64,000 bases of DNA, from the NCBI RefSeq assembly GCF_004005855.1, contig NZ_SACL01000002.1:434001-498000 (forward strand), given 5' to 3'. Below the pieces are notes generated by a model that did no database searches, had not been told where the DNA came from, and saw only the letters and a program-made list of their open reading frames with translations. A program made the translations under genes and the position numbers. Of this stretch, positions 54,247 to 63,511 are shown piece after piece (position 1 is the first letter of the stretch; each line of letters starts with the position of its first letter). Origin of the DNA: Rhodovarius crocodyli. Lineage in GTDB: Bacteria > Pseudomonadota > Alphaproteobacteria > Acetobacterales > Acetobacteraceae.

Positions 54247-55602
54247 ATGACCAAGCGGCTGCTGATCCGGACCTGGGGCTGCCAGATGAACGTGTATGAC
54301 AGTGAGCGCATGGCCGAGGTGCTGGCGCCGCTGGGCTTCGGGCCGACGGAAGCGCCCGAGGAAGCCGACATGGTCATCCTCAACACCTGCCACATCCGCG
54401 AAAAGGCGGCTGAGAAGCTGTTCTCCGAGCTCGGCCGCCTGCGGCTGGTCAAGGAGGAGCGCCGCCAGGCGGGGCGCGACATGGTGCTGGCCGTGGCCGG
54501 CTGCGTCGCCCAGGCCGAGGGCGCCGAGATCGCGGCCCGTGCCCCCTATGTCGATATCGTGATGGGCCCGCAGACCATCCACCGCCTGCCGGAGATGGTG
54601 GCCCGCGCCAGCCGGGCGGGCGGGCTCGTGCTCGACACCGACTTCCCCGAGGAAAGCAAGTTCGACCACCTGCCCGAGGCCCGGACCCAGCAGGGCGTGA
54701 CCGCCTTCCTGACCGTGCAGGAAGGCTGCGACAAGTTCTGCTCCTTCTGCGTGGTGCCCTATACGCGCGGCGCCGAGACCTCCCGCCCCGCTGCCGCCGT
54801 GCTGGCGGAAGCCCGCCGCCTGGTCGAGGCCGGCGCGCGTGAGATCACGCTGCTGGGCCAGAATGTGAATGCCTATCACGGCGAGGGCGTGGGCGGGCTG
54901 TCCGGCCTGGTGCGGGCGCTGGCCGAGATCCCGGGGCTGGCGCGGATCCGCTACACCACCTCTCACCCGCGCGACATGGGCGATGACCTGATCGCGGCGC
55001 ATCGCGACATTCCGCAGCTGATGCCCATGCTGCACCTGCCGGTGCAGAGCGGCTCCGACCGCGTGCTGCAGGCGATGAACCGCGGCCACACGGCCGACGA
55101 ATACCGCCGCCTGGTGGACCGCCTGCGCGAGGCGCGCCCCGACCTGGCGCTGACGAGCGACTTCATCGTGGGCCATCCGGGCGAGACGGATGCCGACCAC
55201 GAGGCCACCATGCAGCTGGTGCGCGACATCGGTTTCGCCGGCGCCTTCAGCTTCAAGTATTCCGCCCGCCCCGGCACCCCGGCCTCCCGCGCGCCGCTGC
55301 AGGTGGCGGAGGCGGTGAAGGATGCCCGGCTGGCGGAGCTGCAAGCCCTGCTGGCCGAGCAGCAGCGCGGCTTCAACGCCGCGCGCGTCGGGCAGGAATT
55401 CGATGTGCTGGTGACGGGCCCCGGGCGCCACCCGGGCCAGATCGCCGGCCGTTCCCCCTGGTTGCAGGCGGTGCATGCCGAGGGGCCGCAGGGCCTCGAA
55501 GGCAGCATCATCCGCATGCAGGCCGTCTCGGCCACCGCCAACTCGCTCACTTGCGTTCTGAAGGACAGTGCCAAACCCTTGCCGGAGCAACACGCCGCTT
55601 GA
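54247..55602 (+). CDS. miaB: tRNA-2-methylthio-N6-dimethylallyladenosine synthase MiaB
   Basis: The 451-residue methylthiotransferase modifies A37 of tRNAs reading UNN codons. It has the N-terminal UPF0004 cluster cysteines C12, C48 and C86, the radical SAM cysteines C161-x3-C165-x2-C168 ([10 protein letters not shown]) and a C-terminal TRAM domain. ATG 54247 gives [15 protein letters not shown], the normal N-terminus. It leads the miaB-phoH-ybeY-corC block typical of alphaproteobacteria. The stop overlaps the TTG start of the phoH gene. Confidence 0.96.
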   Translation: MTKRLLIRTWGCQMNVYDSERMAEVLAPLGFGPTEAPEEADMVILNTCHIREKAAEKLFSELGRLRLVKEERRQAGRDMVLAVAGCVAQAEGAEIAARAPYVDIVMGPQTIHRLPEMVARASRAGGLVLDTDFPEESKFDHLPEARTQQGVTAFLTVQEGCDKFCSFCVVPYTRGAETSRPAAAVLAEARRLVEAGAREITLLGQNVNAYHGEGVGGLSGLVRALAEIPGLARIRYTTSHPRDMGDDLIAAHRDIPQLMPMLHLPVQSGSDRVLQAMNRGHTADEYRRLVDRLREARPDLALTSDFIVGHPGETDADHEATMQLVRDIGFAGAFSFKYSARPGTPASRAPLQVAEAVKDARLAELQALLAEQQRGFNAARVGQEFDVLVTGPGRHPGQIAGRSPWLQAVHAEGPQGLEGSIIRMQAVSATANSLTCVLKDSAKPLPEQHAA

Positions 55603-56675
55603 GCACGACCTACACCCCCCGCCTTTCCTCCCGCCCGTCGGGCACGGCCATCGGTGCTTCCGAGAGCCGATCCGTCACCTTGCCCTTCGAGGACAACCGA
55701 TTGCTCCAGGAGCTGTTCGGTGCCCATGACGAGCATATGGTGAAGGTGGAGAAGGTGGCGGGTGTGCGGGTGGACCGCACGCGCAACGGCATCTGCATCA
55801 CGGGCCCGGTGGAGCGCACGATGGTCGCGGAGGCGGCGCTTCGTGGGCTCTGGCACGGGCTGCAGCGCGGCGAGGGCTGCACCATGGCCCAGGTGGACGG
55901 CGCGCTGCGCTTCGCCGAGGGCGAGCAGGAGCCCCGCCTGCCGCTGCGCGACCTGCCGCAGATCCGCACCCGCCGCGGCACGGTGGCCCCGCGCAGCCCC
56001 GCCCAGGCCGCCTACATGGAAATCCTGGGCAAGCACGACATCAGCTTTGGCCTCGGCCCCGCCGGCACCGGCAAGACCTATCTGGCCGTGGCGCAGGGTG
56101 TCGCCATGCTGATGGCCGGCACCGTCAGCCGCATCGTGCTGTCCCGCCCGGCCGTGGAGGCCGGCGAGCGCCTGGGCTTCCTGCCGGGCGACATGAAGGA
56201 GAAGGTCGATCCCTATCTCCGCCCGCTGTATGACGCGCTGAACGACATGGTGCCCGGCGACCAGCTGACGCGCCGCATGTCCGCCGGTGAGATCGAGATC
56301 GCGCCGCTCGCCTTCATGCGCGGGCGCACGCTCGCCAATTGCTTCGCCATCCTGGACGAGGCGCAGAACACCACCCCCGCCCAAATGAAGATGTTCCTGA
56401 CGCGCCTGGGTGAGGGCAGCCGCATGGTCATCACCGGCGACCCCAGCCAGATCGACCTGCCGAACGGCCAGCCCTCGGGCCTGGTGGAGGCGGTGAACAT
56501 TTTGCAGAACGTGCCCGGAATCGGCATGATGCGCTTCTCGGAGACCGATGTTGTGCGCCACCCCTTGGTGGGACGCATCGTTGCGGCTTACAACCGCGCC
56601 GAGGAGCGGGCAGAGCCCGCGCAACACACCCGCCGTGGACGCGGCTGGGCAGGAGAACATGCCGGACCGAAGTAG
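55599..56675 (+). CDS. phoH: PhoH family ATPase (YbeZ/PhoL)
   Basis: The 358-residue protein has Walker A GPAGTGKT (153-160), [23 protein letters not shown] (Walker B) and an N-terminal KH-like RNA-binding region. PhoH-like ATPases work with YbeY in rRNA handling. I start it at the TTG at 55599, overlapping the miaB stop, giving [11 protein letters not shown]; an earlier ATG (55551) runs 50 bases into miaB. The end overlaps ybeY by 17 bases. Order and coupling are as in other alphaproteobacteria. Confidence 0.94.
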   Translation: MSTTYTPRLSSRPSGTAIGASESRSVTLPFEDNRLLQELFGAHDEHMVKVEKVAGVRVDRTRNGICITGPVERTMVAEAALRGLWHGLQRGEGCTMAQVDGALRFAEGEQEPRLPLRDLPQIRTRRGTVAPRSPAQAAYMEILGKHDISFGLGPAGTGKTYLAVAQGVAMLMAGTVSRIVLSRPAVEAGERLGFLPGDMKEKVDPYLRPLYDALNDMVPGDQLTRRMSAGEIEIAPLAFMRGRTLANCFAILDEAQNTTPAQMKMFLTRLGEGSRMVITGDPSQIDLPNGQPSGLVEAVNILQNVPGIGMMRFSETDVVRHPLVGRIVAAYNRAEERAEPAQHTRRGRGWAGEHAGPK

Positions 56676-57150
56676 TCCCCCGGAGGGCCGATCTAGGCCC
56701 TTCATCGAGATCATCACGGCGGCGCCAGGCTGGCGTCGTCTGGTGAAGCAGCCGGAGTTGCTGGCGCAGCGCGCCGCACTCGCGGCCATCCGTGCGAACG
56801 GCGTGCCGGTCCCCCGCGGGGCCGCGCTGACCGTGCTGCTGGCGGATGACCGCACGTTGAAACAGCTCAACAGCGACCATCGCGACAAGGTGAAGCCCAC
56901 CAATGTCCTCAGCTTTCCGGGCATCGGCCCGGCGCTGGGCGATATCGCCATCTCGGTCGAGACGGTGCGGCGGGAAGCGCAGGCCGAGGGCAAGAAGCCC
57001 ACGGCCCATTTCGCGCATCTGATCGCGCACGGCACGCTGCATGTGCTGGGCCATGACCATCTGGAGGCCGGCGAGGCACGGTTGATGGAGCGCACGGAGT
57101 CGCGCGCCATGGCCATGATCCGCCAGCCCAACCCATGGCGCCGCACATGA
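56659..57150 (+). CDS. ybeY: Endoribonuclease YbeY (16S rRNA maturation)
   Basis: The 163-residue metalloprotein has the zinc motif H124GTLH128VLGHDH134, preceded by NVLSFP and GDIAIS, all standard for YbeY. The protein matures the 3' end of 16S rRNA and takes part in ribosome quality control. ATG 56659 follows GCAGGAGAAC and yields a normal length; earlier in-frame starts lie deep inside phoH. Confidence 0.95.
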   Translation: MPDRSSPPEGRSRPFIEIITAAPGWRRLVKQPELLAQRAALAAIRANGVPVPRGAALTVLLADDRTLKQLNSDHRDKVKPTNVLSFPGIGPALGDIAISVETVRREAQAEGKKPTAHFAHLIAHGTLHVLGHDHLEAGEARLMERTESRAMAMIRQPNPWRRT

Positions 57151-57163
57151 GGGGGCGCCGCCT

Positions 57164-58060
57164 ATGAGCGAGGGAACCAACCCGCCCTGGATCGCGCGGC
57201 TGGCGGGCAAGCTGCGCAAGCGGCCGCACGAATCGCTGCGCGACCGCGTCGAGGAACTGATCGTGGCGCCGGAGCCGGAGGACGAGGAAACCTCGACCAC
57301 CGAGCTCGACGCGAACGAACGCGCGCTGCTGACCAATGTGCTGAAGCTGCGCGGCACCACGGCGGTGGATGTGATGGTGCCGCGCGCGGACATCATCCCG
57401 CTGCCCGACAGCCTGACGATGGAACAGGCCATCGCCGCCACCGCGCGCGAGGGGCACTCCCGCTACCCGGTCATCCACGGGCAGCTGGATGAGGTGCTGG
57501 GCATGGTCCACATCAAGGACATCTTCGCCTATGCCGGCGCCCGCGAGGAGTTCAGCCTGCGCAAGATCCTGCGCAAGCCGCTGTTCGTGGTGCCGAGCGT
57601 GCCCGTGCTCGACCTGCTGCTGCGCATGCGGCAGGAGCGCATCCACATGGCGCTGGTCGTCGACGAGTATGGCGGCATCGACGGCCTGGTCACCATCGAG
57701 GACCTGGTGGAGACCATCGTCGGCGACATCGCGGACGAGCATGACGAGGTGGGCGCGCCCCACATCACGGAACGCCTGGACGGGACGATCGACCTGGATG
57801 CGCGGACCACGGTGGGCGAGTTCGAGGCCCGTTTCGGCCCGGTGCTGACCGAGGAGGAGCGCGGGGCGGACATCGACACGGTGGGCGGCCTGGTCTTCAC
57901 CCTGGCCGGCCGGGTGCCGGTTAAGGGTGAGCTGATCAGCCATTCCTCAGGCCTGGAGTTCCGGGTGCTGGATGCGGACCCCAGGCGGATCAGGCGGTTG
58001 CGGGTGCGGCCGCCGGGCGCAGGCACTGTAGCGGGGGCCGGCAAGGCCGCCGCCGAATGA
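57164..58060 (+). CDS. Hemolysin/CorC family CBS-domain protein
   Basis: The 298-residue cytosolic protein has two CBS domains (VMVPRADIIPLPDSLTMEQA and LFVVPSVPVLDLLLRMRQE, with the MALVVDEYGGIDGLVTIEDL consensus) and the C-terminal CorC_HlyC transporter-associated domain (TVGEFEARFG, DTVGGLVFTLAGRVPVKGE). There is no membrane DUF21 part. It belongs to the CorC type that affects magnesium/cobalt handling and usually follows ybeY. A strong terminator comes four bases after the stop; lnt, often next, is not here. Confidence 0.93.
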   Translation: MSEGTNPPWIARLAGKLRKRPHESLRDRVEELIVAPEPEDEETSTTELDANERALLTNVLKLRGTTAVDVMVPRADIIPLPDSLTMEQAIAATAREGHSRYPVIHGQLDEVLGMVHIKDIFAYAGAREEFSLRKILRKPLFVVPSVPVLDLLLRMRQERIHMALVVDEYGGIDGLVTIEDLVETIVGDIADEHDEVGAPHITERLDGTIDLDARTTVGEFEARFGPVLTEEERGADIDTVGGLVFTLAGRVPVKGELISHSSGLEFRVLDADPRRIRRLRVRPPGAGTVAGAGKAAAE

Positions 58061-58063
58061 AAC

Positions 58064-58088
58064 AGGCGCCCTTCGGGGCGCCTTTTTT
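58064..58088 (+). terminator. Rho-independent terminator after corC-type gene
   Basis: AGGCGCCC (58064-58071) and GGGCGCCT (58076-58083) form a perfect 8-base stem with a TTCG loop, followed by six Ts (58083-58088). This is the clearest intrinsic terminator in the window and ends the miaB block. Confidence 0.93.
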
Positions 58089-58102
58089 GTCTGTATTGTA
58101 TG

Positions 58103-58130
58103 TGCCTGATTTCCTGAATTGATGCAGGCA
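58103..58130. promoter_or_regulatory. Candidate MocR operator
   Basis: TGCCTG (58103-58108) and CAGGCA (58125-58130) form an inverted repeat with a 16-base spacer, 24 bases before the start of the second MocR-type gene. A TGCATGCA palindrome follows at about 58135-58142. Probably an autoregulatory site; no divergent gene is present. Confidence 0.4.
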
Positions 58131-58153
58131 ATGTGCATGCATATCTTCCCGGC

Positions 58154-59533
58154 ATGTCCAGCAATCCCAGCATCTGGCAACCCGCCGTCAGCCGCAGCGA
58201 AGGCCCGCTCTACCTGGCCATCGCCGATGCGCTGCAGGCGGACATCCGCTCCGGCGAGTTGCCGCCGGGACGGCGCCTGCCGCCCCAGCGCAGCCTGGCG
58301 GAGGCGCTGGGCGTGGACTTCACCACCATCAGCCGCGCCTATGCCGAGGCCGCGCGGCGTGGCCTGGTGGAGGGGCGCGTAGGGCAGGGCACCTTCATCC
58401 GCGCCCAGCCGGTGCCGCAGGCGGTCCGGCCCGATGCCGAAAGCGGCATGCTGGACATGAGCATGAACACCCCGCCCATGCCGGCCGATGCCGCCCTGGC
58501 CCGGCTGGTGGCCGAGACCCCCTTGCCCGACCTGCGTTTCCTGATGCGCTACCAGACCCCGGGCGGCACGCGTGAGGACAGGGCGGCGGGGGCGGCCTGG
58601 CTGGCGCCGCGCCTTGGCGCCGTGCCGCTGGACCGCCTGCTGGTGGCACCGGGCGCGCAGGGCGCGCTGCTGGCCGTGCTGGGCACGCTGGCCCAGGCAG
58701 GCGACACCATCTGCGCCGAGGCGCTGACCTATCCCGGCCTGATCGCGGCGGCGGCCCATCTGCGCCTGCGCCTGGTGGGGCTGCCCATGGATGCCGAGGG
58801 CATTCTGCCCGACGCTTTCGAGCAGGCGTGCCGGGAGCGCGCGCCCCGGGCGCTCTACTGCAACCCGACCCTGCAGAACCCCACGACCATCACCCTGCCG
58901 GCCGGCCGGCGCCTGGCGCTGGTCGAGATCGCGCGCCGCCATGGCGTGCCGATCCTGGAGGACGATGCCTATGGCGCGCTGCCCGAGGCAGGCCCGCCGC
59001 CCATCGCAGCCTTCGGGCCGGATGTGACCTGGCATGTGGCGGGGCTGGCCAAGCCGGTCTCTCCGGTGCTGCGCGTCGCCTATCTGGTGGTGCCCGAAGG
59101 CGCGCCGCTGCAGCGCGTGGTGGGCGCCATCAGGGCGACGGCGGCGATGGCCTCACCGCTGGGCGCGGGGATCGCGACGCGCTGGATCCATGACGGCACC
59201 GCCGCCGCCATCACCGCCGGCATCCGCCGGGAAGCCCGCGCCCGCCAGCGCCTGGCCGCGCGGCTGCTGCCCGCGGATGCGCTGCGCGCCGACCCGGAGG
59301 GCTTTCACCTGTGGCTGTCCCTGCCGGCGCCCTGGACGCGGGGCGCCTTCGTCGCGCGGCTGCGGGCGGCCGGCGTGGGGGTGGTGGCAAGCGATGCCTT
59401 CACCCTGGCCGAAGCGCCGGAGGCCCTGCGCATCGGCCTCGGCGCGCCTGCCGATAGCGGCACGCTGGAACAAGCATTGGGCATCATCGCGGGCCTATGG
59501 CGCGATCTGCCCACCGATACCCTGATCGTCTGA
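58154..59533 (+). CDS. MocR/PdxR-type GntR regulator with aminotransferase-like domain
   Basis: The 459-residue protein has a GntR winged helix (GELPPGRRLPPQRSLAEALGVDFTTISRAYAEAARRGLVEG, then GQGTFIR) and an aminotransferase-like domain with the PLP lysine in VAGLAKPVSPVLRVAYL; here the usual SLSK is GLAK. ATG 58154 (MSSNPSIW) is preferred to 58133. It shares layout with the regulator at 3172 but is clearly a different lineage. Its target is not evident; the DUF983 gene starts 14 bases later and may share its transcript. Confidence 0.9.
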   Translation: MSSNPSIWQPAVSRSEGPLYLAIADALQADIRSGELPPGRRLPPQRSLAEALGVDFTTISRAYAEAARRGLVEGRVGQGTFIRAQPVPQAVRPDAESGMLDMSMNTPPMPADAALARLVAETPLPDLRFLMRYQTPGGTREDRAAGAAWLAPRLGAVPLDRLLVAPGAQGALLAVLGTLAQAGDTICAEALTYPGLIAAAAHLRLRLVGLPMDAEGILPDAFEQACRERAPRALYCNPTLQNPTTITLPAGRRLALVEIARRHGVPILEDDAYGALPEAGPPPIAAFGPDVTWHVAGLAKPVSPVLRVAYLVVPEGAPLQRVVGAIRATAAMASPLGAGIATRWIHDGTAAAITAGIRREARARQRLAARLLPADALRADPEGFHLWLSLPAPWTRGAFVARLRAAGVGVVASDAFTLAEAPEALRIGLGAPADSGTLEQALGIIAGLWRDLPTDTLIV

Positions 59534-59547
59534 AAGACCATCCTGCC

Positions 59548-59949
59548 ATGAATGAGCCACGCCAATGGCCGCCCTTGTCGCCCTTCCAGGTCGGCATCCG
59601 CGGCCGCTGCCCCCGCTGCGGCGAGGGCCACCTGTTCGACGGCTTCCTGAAGCTGGGGCGGAGCTGCGAGGTGTGCGGCCTGGACTACAGCTTCGCGGAC
59701 CCGGCCGACGGCCCGGCCTTCTTCGTCATCTGCTTCGCCTGCATCCCGAGCGCCCTGCTGGGGGTGTGGATCGAGGTGCAGTTCCAGGCGCCCTACTGGG
59801 TGCATCTGGTGACCACGCTGCCCTTCGTGCTGCTGACCTGCATTCCGCCGCTGCGGCCGCTGAAAGGCTGGCTGGTGGCGAGCCAGTATCAGAACGAGGC
59901 AGGGGAGGCGCGGGTGGCGGTGAAGGAAACCGGGGTGCCCGCCCCTTAG
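59548..59949 (+). CDS. DUF983 family membrane protein
   Basis: The 133-residue protein has an N-terminal zinc-ribbon-like CPRCGEG (21-27) and CEVCGLDY pair, the DUF983 pattern, then two membrane helices (about 58-75 and 85-102). The family is of unknown function and occurs widely in alphaproteobacteria, often near cytochrome oxidase or nudix genes. ATG 59548 is chosen because the conserved N-terminus follows. Hairpins follow the stop. Confidence 0.88.
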   Translation: MNEPRQWPPLSPFQVGIRGRCPRCGEGHLFDGFLKLGRSCEVCGLDYSFADPADGPAFFVICFACIPSALLGVWIEVQFQAPYWVHLVTTLPFVLLTCIPPLRPLKGWLVASQYQNEAGEARVAVKETGVPAP

Positions 59950-59955
59950 GCCCCC

Positions 59956-60049
59956 GGTAAGGGGCGCCGCACCCTGCGTCCCCGCCAAACGCTTACCAGG
60001 TGGGGGGGCAGGGCCCCTCAATGGAGGCTCGGGGGGCACAGCCCCCCGA
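59956..60049. terminator. GC hairpins between convergent genes
   Basis: TCGGGGGGC-ACA-GCCCCCCGA (60029-60049) is a perfect 9-base stem with a three-base loop. GGTAAG (59956-59961) and CTTACC (59992-59997) bracket a second possible fold. The stretch lies between the DUF983 stop and the stop of the first MetQ-like gene, and it resembles the hairpin array at 33564-33779 in style. Confidence 0.55.
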
Positions 60050-60055
60050 ACACGC

Positions 60056-60859
60056 TCAGCCGCCCGAGATCACCGCGCCGCCGAAGGTTGCTTCCACCCA
60101 GGCCTTCACCTCCGGGTTCGCATAGCCGGATGCCAGCTTGCGCGCCCAGGCCGCGTTCTCGTTCGCGCGGCGCACCACCACCAGGCAGGTGTAGACGCTC
60201 TGCTCATTCTCGCGCGCCAGCGCGTCGCGCAGGGGGTTGAGGCCGGCGGGCACGGCGTAGTTGCCGGTGATGGCACCGGCATCCACGTCATCCAGCGCGC
60301 GCACGATGGTGGCGGCCTCCAGCTCCACGATGCGCACGCGCTTCGGGTTCTCGGTGATGTCGGCAACCGTCGCGCGGTGGTCCGCGCCGGCGCGCAGGCG
60401 GAACACCCCGGCCTGGGCCAGCAGCAGCAGGGCGCGGCCGCCATTGGTCGGGTCGTTCGGAATGGCCACGCGCGCGCCGTTCGGCAGGGAGGCCAGGTCG
60501 CGGTGCTTGCGGGAGAACACGCCCATCAGCGTCAGCACGGTGCGGCCGACGGAGACGAAGTCATAGCCGCGCGCGGCCTTCTGCGCCTCCAGGAAGGGCA
60601 TGTGCTGATAGGCGTTGGCATCCAGGTCGCCCGATTGCAGGGCGGCGTTGGGCTGCACGAAGTCGCTGAACTCGGTGGCGCGGGTGATGAAGCCGTCGCG
60701 GGCGAGCACTTCGCGCACCTTCTCGAAGGCCTGGGCATGGACGCCCTGGGTGACGCCCACGCGCACCGGGCGGGCGGCGGTGCCCAGATCGGCACCCTGG
60801 GCGAAGGCAAGGCCCGGCGCCACGAGGGCGGGCAGGCTCAGAAGGGAACGACGCAGCAT
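60056..60859 (-). CDS. metQ: MetQ/NlpA family ABC receptor (second copy)
   Basis: The 267-residue receptor has the NlpA-family segments VRVGVTQGVHAQAFEKVREV, LDANAYQHMPFLE, RVAIPNDPTNGGRALLLLAQAG and GNYAVPAGLNPLRDAL. It has a Sec-type signal (MLRRSLLSLPALVAPGLAFAQ) and no lipobox cysteine, unlike the classic MetQ lipoprotein. It begins 11 bases after its neighbour and is last in the metN-metI operon. Methionine or a related compound is the likely ligand; the copy may have a different specificity. Confidence 0.9.
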   Translation of the reverse strand: MLRRSLLSLPALVAPGLAFAQGADLGTAARPVRVGVTQGVHAQAFEKVREVLARDGFITRATEFSDFVQPNAALQSGDLDANAYQHMPFLEAQKAARGYDFVSVGRTVLTLMGVFSRKHRDLASLPNGARVAIPNDPTNGGRALLLLAQAGVFRLRAGADHRATVADITENPKRVRIVELEAATIVRALDDVDAGAITGNYAVPAGLNPLRDALARENEQSVYTCLVVVRRANENAAWARKLASGYANPEVKAWVEATFGGAVISGG

Positions 60860-60870
60860 GGTGATGCTCC

Positions 60871-61692
60871 TCAGAAAGCGGGGACGACGGCGCCCTGGAA
60901 GGTCGCCTGCACGAAATCCTTGATTTCCTGGTTCTGATAGGCAGCGACCAGGCGCCGCACCCAGGGGGCGTTCTGGTTGTCGCGATGCACCGCGATGAGG
61001 TTGGCATAGGGGCTGTCGGAGCTTTCCAGCGCGATGGCGTCGCGCACGGGGTTCAGCCCGGCCGGGATGGCGAAGTTGGTGTTGATGGTCGCGGCTTCCA
61101 CTTCCTCCAGCGCGCGGGGCAGCTGGGCGGCTTCCAGCTCCACGATGCGCAGGCGGCGCGGGTTGGCGGTGATGTCGGCCACGGTCGCGCTGTAATCGGC
61201 ACCCGGGCGCAGGGTGAACGCGCCATGCTGGGCCAGCAGCACCAGGCCGCGCCCGCCATTGGTCGGGTCGTTCGGAATGGCGATGCGCCCGCCATTGGGC
61301 ACATCGGCGATGGCGCGGTGGCGCTTGGAATACAGGCCCATCGGGAAGATCAGCGTCTTGCCCACAGACACCAGCGGCAGGCGGCGGTCGCGCACGGCCT
61401 GGTTCAGGAAGGGCTCATGCTGATAGGAGTTGGCGTCCAGGTCGCCGGCGGCCAGCGCCGCGTTGGGCTGGATGTAGTCGCGGAATTCAGTGACACGCAG
61501 GTGCAGGCCGTCGCGGGCCGCGATCTCCTTCACCTTCTCCATCACCTGGGAATGCGGGCCGGCGGTGGCGCCGATGCGGATCGGGCGGGCGGCGGTGCCG
61601 ATCTCGGCATTCTGGGCCTGGGCCAGGGCGGGAGCCCAAAGGGGAGACGAGAAGACGGTGGCGGCCAGCAGGCCGCGGCGGGTGTTGATCAT
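60871..61692 (-). CDS. metQ: MetQ/NlpA family ABC receptor (first copy)
   Basis: The 273-residue receptor starts MINTRRGLLAATVFSSPLWA with a twin-arginine-like signal and also lacks a lipobox. Family blocks are IRIGATAGPHSQVMEKVKE, LDANSYQHEPFLNQAV, RIAIPNDPTNGGRGLVLLAQ and NTNFAIPAGLNPVRDAI. It lies 36 bases downstream of metI and shares the operon with metN, metI and a second copy. The two copies are similar in length but clearly diverged, so the duplication is not recent. Confidence 0.91.
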   Translation of the reverse strand: MINTRRGLLAATVFSSPLWAPALAQAQNAEIGTAARPIRIGATAGPHSQVMEKVKEIAARDGLHLRVTEFRDYIQPNAALAAGDLDANSYQHEPFLNQAVRDRRLPLVSVGKTLIFPMGLYSKRHRAIADVPNGGRIAIPNDPTNGGRGLVLLAQHGAFTLRPGADYSATVADITANPRRLRIVELEAAQLPRALEEVEAATINTNFAIPAGLNPVRDAIALESSDSPYANLIAVHRDNQNAPWVRRLVAAYQNQEIKDFVQATFQGAVVPAF

Positions 61693-61728
61693 TGTTTCTG
61701 CCGTGTTTTCTTATCGATGCCGGGTTTT

Positions 61729-62391
61729 TTATCGGTGACTGAGCTTGCGGACGAGGTAATCGCCGAGGGATTGCAGCCCCTGCACCAGGATGATGAGCAG
61801 CACCACGACGGTGGCCATCACCTCAGGCATGAAGCGCTGGTAGCCGAAGCGGATGCCGAGATCGCCGAGCCCGCCGCCGCCGATGGCGCCTGCCATGGCC
61901 GAGAAGCTCATCAGCGAGACGACGGCCACCGTGGTGGCGGCGATCAGGCCGGGCAGGGCCTCGGGCACCAGCACCTTGGCCACGATCTGCAGCCGGGTGG
62001 CGCCCATGGCGCGCGCGGCCTCGACCACGCCGGGGTCGACCTCACGCAGCGCGTTCTCGAACAGCCGCGCCAGGAAGGCGGTGGCGGCGAGGGCCAGCGG
62101 CACGATGGCCGCCGTGGTGCCGATGGAGGTGCCGACCACGAGGCGCGTGAAGGGAATGATCGCCACCATCAGGATGATGAAGGGGGTGGAGCGCAGCGCG
62201 TTCACCAGCAGCCCGATCGGCCGGTTGACCCAGCCATTGGGCGACAGGCCCCGGGGGGCCGTGACGAACAGCAGCAGCGCGATGGGCAGGCCGAGGGCGA
62301 CGGAGATGGCCGTCGAGGCGCCGACCATGATCAGCGTCTCCCAGAAGGCTTCCAGGAACAGGTCCTGCATGGTGGGGGTCAGCCAGCTCAT
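61729..62391 (-). CDS. metI: Methionine-type ABC transporter permease MetI
   Basis: The 220-residue permease has five membrane helices, the MetI-typical EAARAMGATRLQIVAKVLVPEALPG (EAA loop) and SAMAGAIGGGGLGDLGIRFGYQRF. It starts MSWLTPTMQDLFLEAFWETL at an ATG overlapping the metN stop. It would form the homodimeric membrane part of the D/L-methionine importer together with MetN. Confidence 0.94.
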   Translation of the reverse strand: MSWLTPTMQDLFLEAFWETLIMVGASTAISVALGLPIALLLFVTAPRGLSPNGWVNRPIGLLVNALRSTPFIILMVAIIPFTRLVVGTSIGTTAAIVPLALAATAFLARLFENALREVDPGVVEAARAMGATRLQIVAKVLVPEALPGLIAATTVAVVSLMSFSAMAGAIGGGGLGDLGIRFGYQRFMPEVMATVVVLLIILVQGLQSLGDYLVRKLSHR

Positions 62392-63440
62392 CAGGCGTGC
62401 TCCTCGATGGGCGTGACGGTCAGGCCGAGTTCCTGCATCCAGAGCAGGCTGGCCGTGACCTTGGCGGGCGCGCCATAGGCGGCGACGGCCATGATGCCGA
62501 AGGGCTCGCCCGAGATCTCGTCGATGCGGCCCGAGACGATGTTGTAGTCCACGCCGAACTCGCGGCTGGCCTGGCTGATCACGGCACGCGTGCTGTTGGG
62601 GCCGGCGAACAGCACATGGGCCAGGTAGCGGGTCTCGCCGGCCTCGGGCGCGGGCAGGCGGGCGATGGTCTCGGCGGGCACCGAATGGCCGATGACCTCG
62701 GACACGAAGCGGCGCGTGGTGGGCTGCGCGGGCCTGGTGAACACGTCGAAGACGCGGCCGTGCTCGATCACGCGGCCTGCCTCCATCACCGCCACGCGGT
62801 CGCAGATGGCCTTCACCACGCCCATCTCATGGGTGATCAGCAGCACCGTCAGGTCCAGCCGGGCCCGCAGGTCGCGGATCAGGGCCAGGATTTCCTCGGT
62901 CGTCTCGGGGTCCAGCGCGCTGGTCGCCTCGTCGCACAGCAGCACGCGGGGGCGGGAGGCCAGCGCGCGCGCGATGCCCACGCGCTGCTTCTGGCCGCCG
63001 GAGAGCTGTGCGGGGTAGGCGTTGGCGCGGGCTTCGAGGCCCACCAGGGGCAGGATCTCGGCCACGCGGCTGCGGCGCTCGGCTGCGGGTACGCCGGCCA
63101 CTTCCAGCGGGAAGGCGATGTTCTCGGCCACCGTGCGGCGGGAATGCAGGTTGAAGTGCTGGAACACCATGCCGATGCCCCGGCGCGCCCGGTTCAGCCC
63201 CGCATCGTCCAGCCCCAGCATGTCGTCGCCCAGCACCCGCACCTGGCCGCTGTCCGGACGCTCCAGCAGGTTAACACAGCGGATCAGTGTGGATTTGCCG
63301 GCGCCGGAGCGGCCGACAATGCCGAAGATCTCGCCGGGCTGGACCGAGATGGACACGTCGTCGAGGGCGAGGGTTCCGCCGGCGGCATAGCGCTTGCGGA
63401 GCCCCTCCAGCACGATGGCGGGCGGTGCGGAATTCTGCAT
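62391..63440 (-). CDS. metN: Methionine-type ABC transporter ATPase MetN
   Basis: The 349-residue ATPase has Walker A GRSGAGKST, signature LSGGQKQRVGIARAL, Walker B VLLCDEATSALDPET and the His-loop THEMGV. The C-terminal NIL domain (VLFAGPNSTRAVISQASREF to the end) is the methionine-sensing domain that gives trans-inhibition. I chose ATG 63440 (MQNSAPPAIVLEGL); the frame remains open to 63512 but without homology. It lies 71 bases after the small 71-residue gene. Confidence 0.94.
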   Translation of the reverse strand: MQNSAPPAIVLEGLRKRYAAGGTLALDDVSISVQPGEIFGIVGRSGAGKSTLIRCVNLLERPDSGQVRVLGDDMLGLDDAGLNRARRGIGMVFQHFNLHSRRTVAENIAFPLEVAGVPAAERRSRVAEILPLVGLEARANAYPAQLSGGQKQRVGIARALASRPRVLLCDEATSALDPETTEEILALIRDLRARLDLTVLLITHEMGVVKAICDRVAVMEAGRVIEHGRVFDVFTRPAQPTTRRFVSEVIGHSVPAETIARLPAPEAGETRYLAHVLFAGPNSTRAVISQASREFGVDYNIVSGRIDEISGEPFGIMAVAAYGAPAKVTASLLWMQELGLTVTPIEEHA

Positions 63441-63511
63441 GGTGGCGGCGGTATGCCCCAGGGAGTGCGGAACCGCCAGGGCCTGCGAAAGCAGCCCTGC
63501 CATTACAGCCA

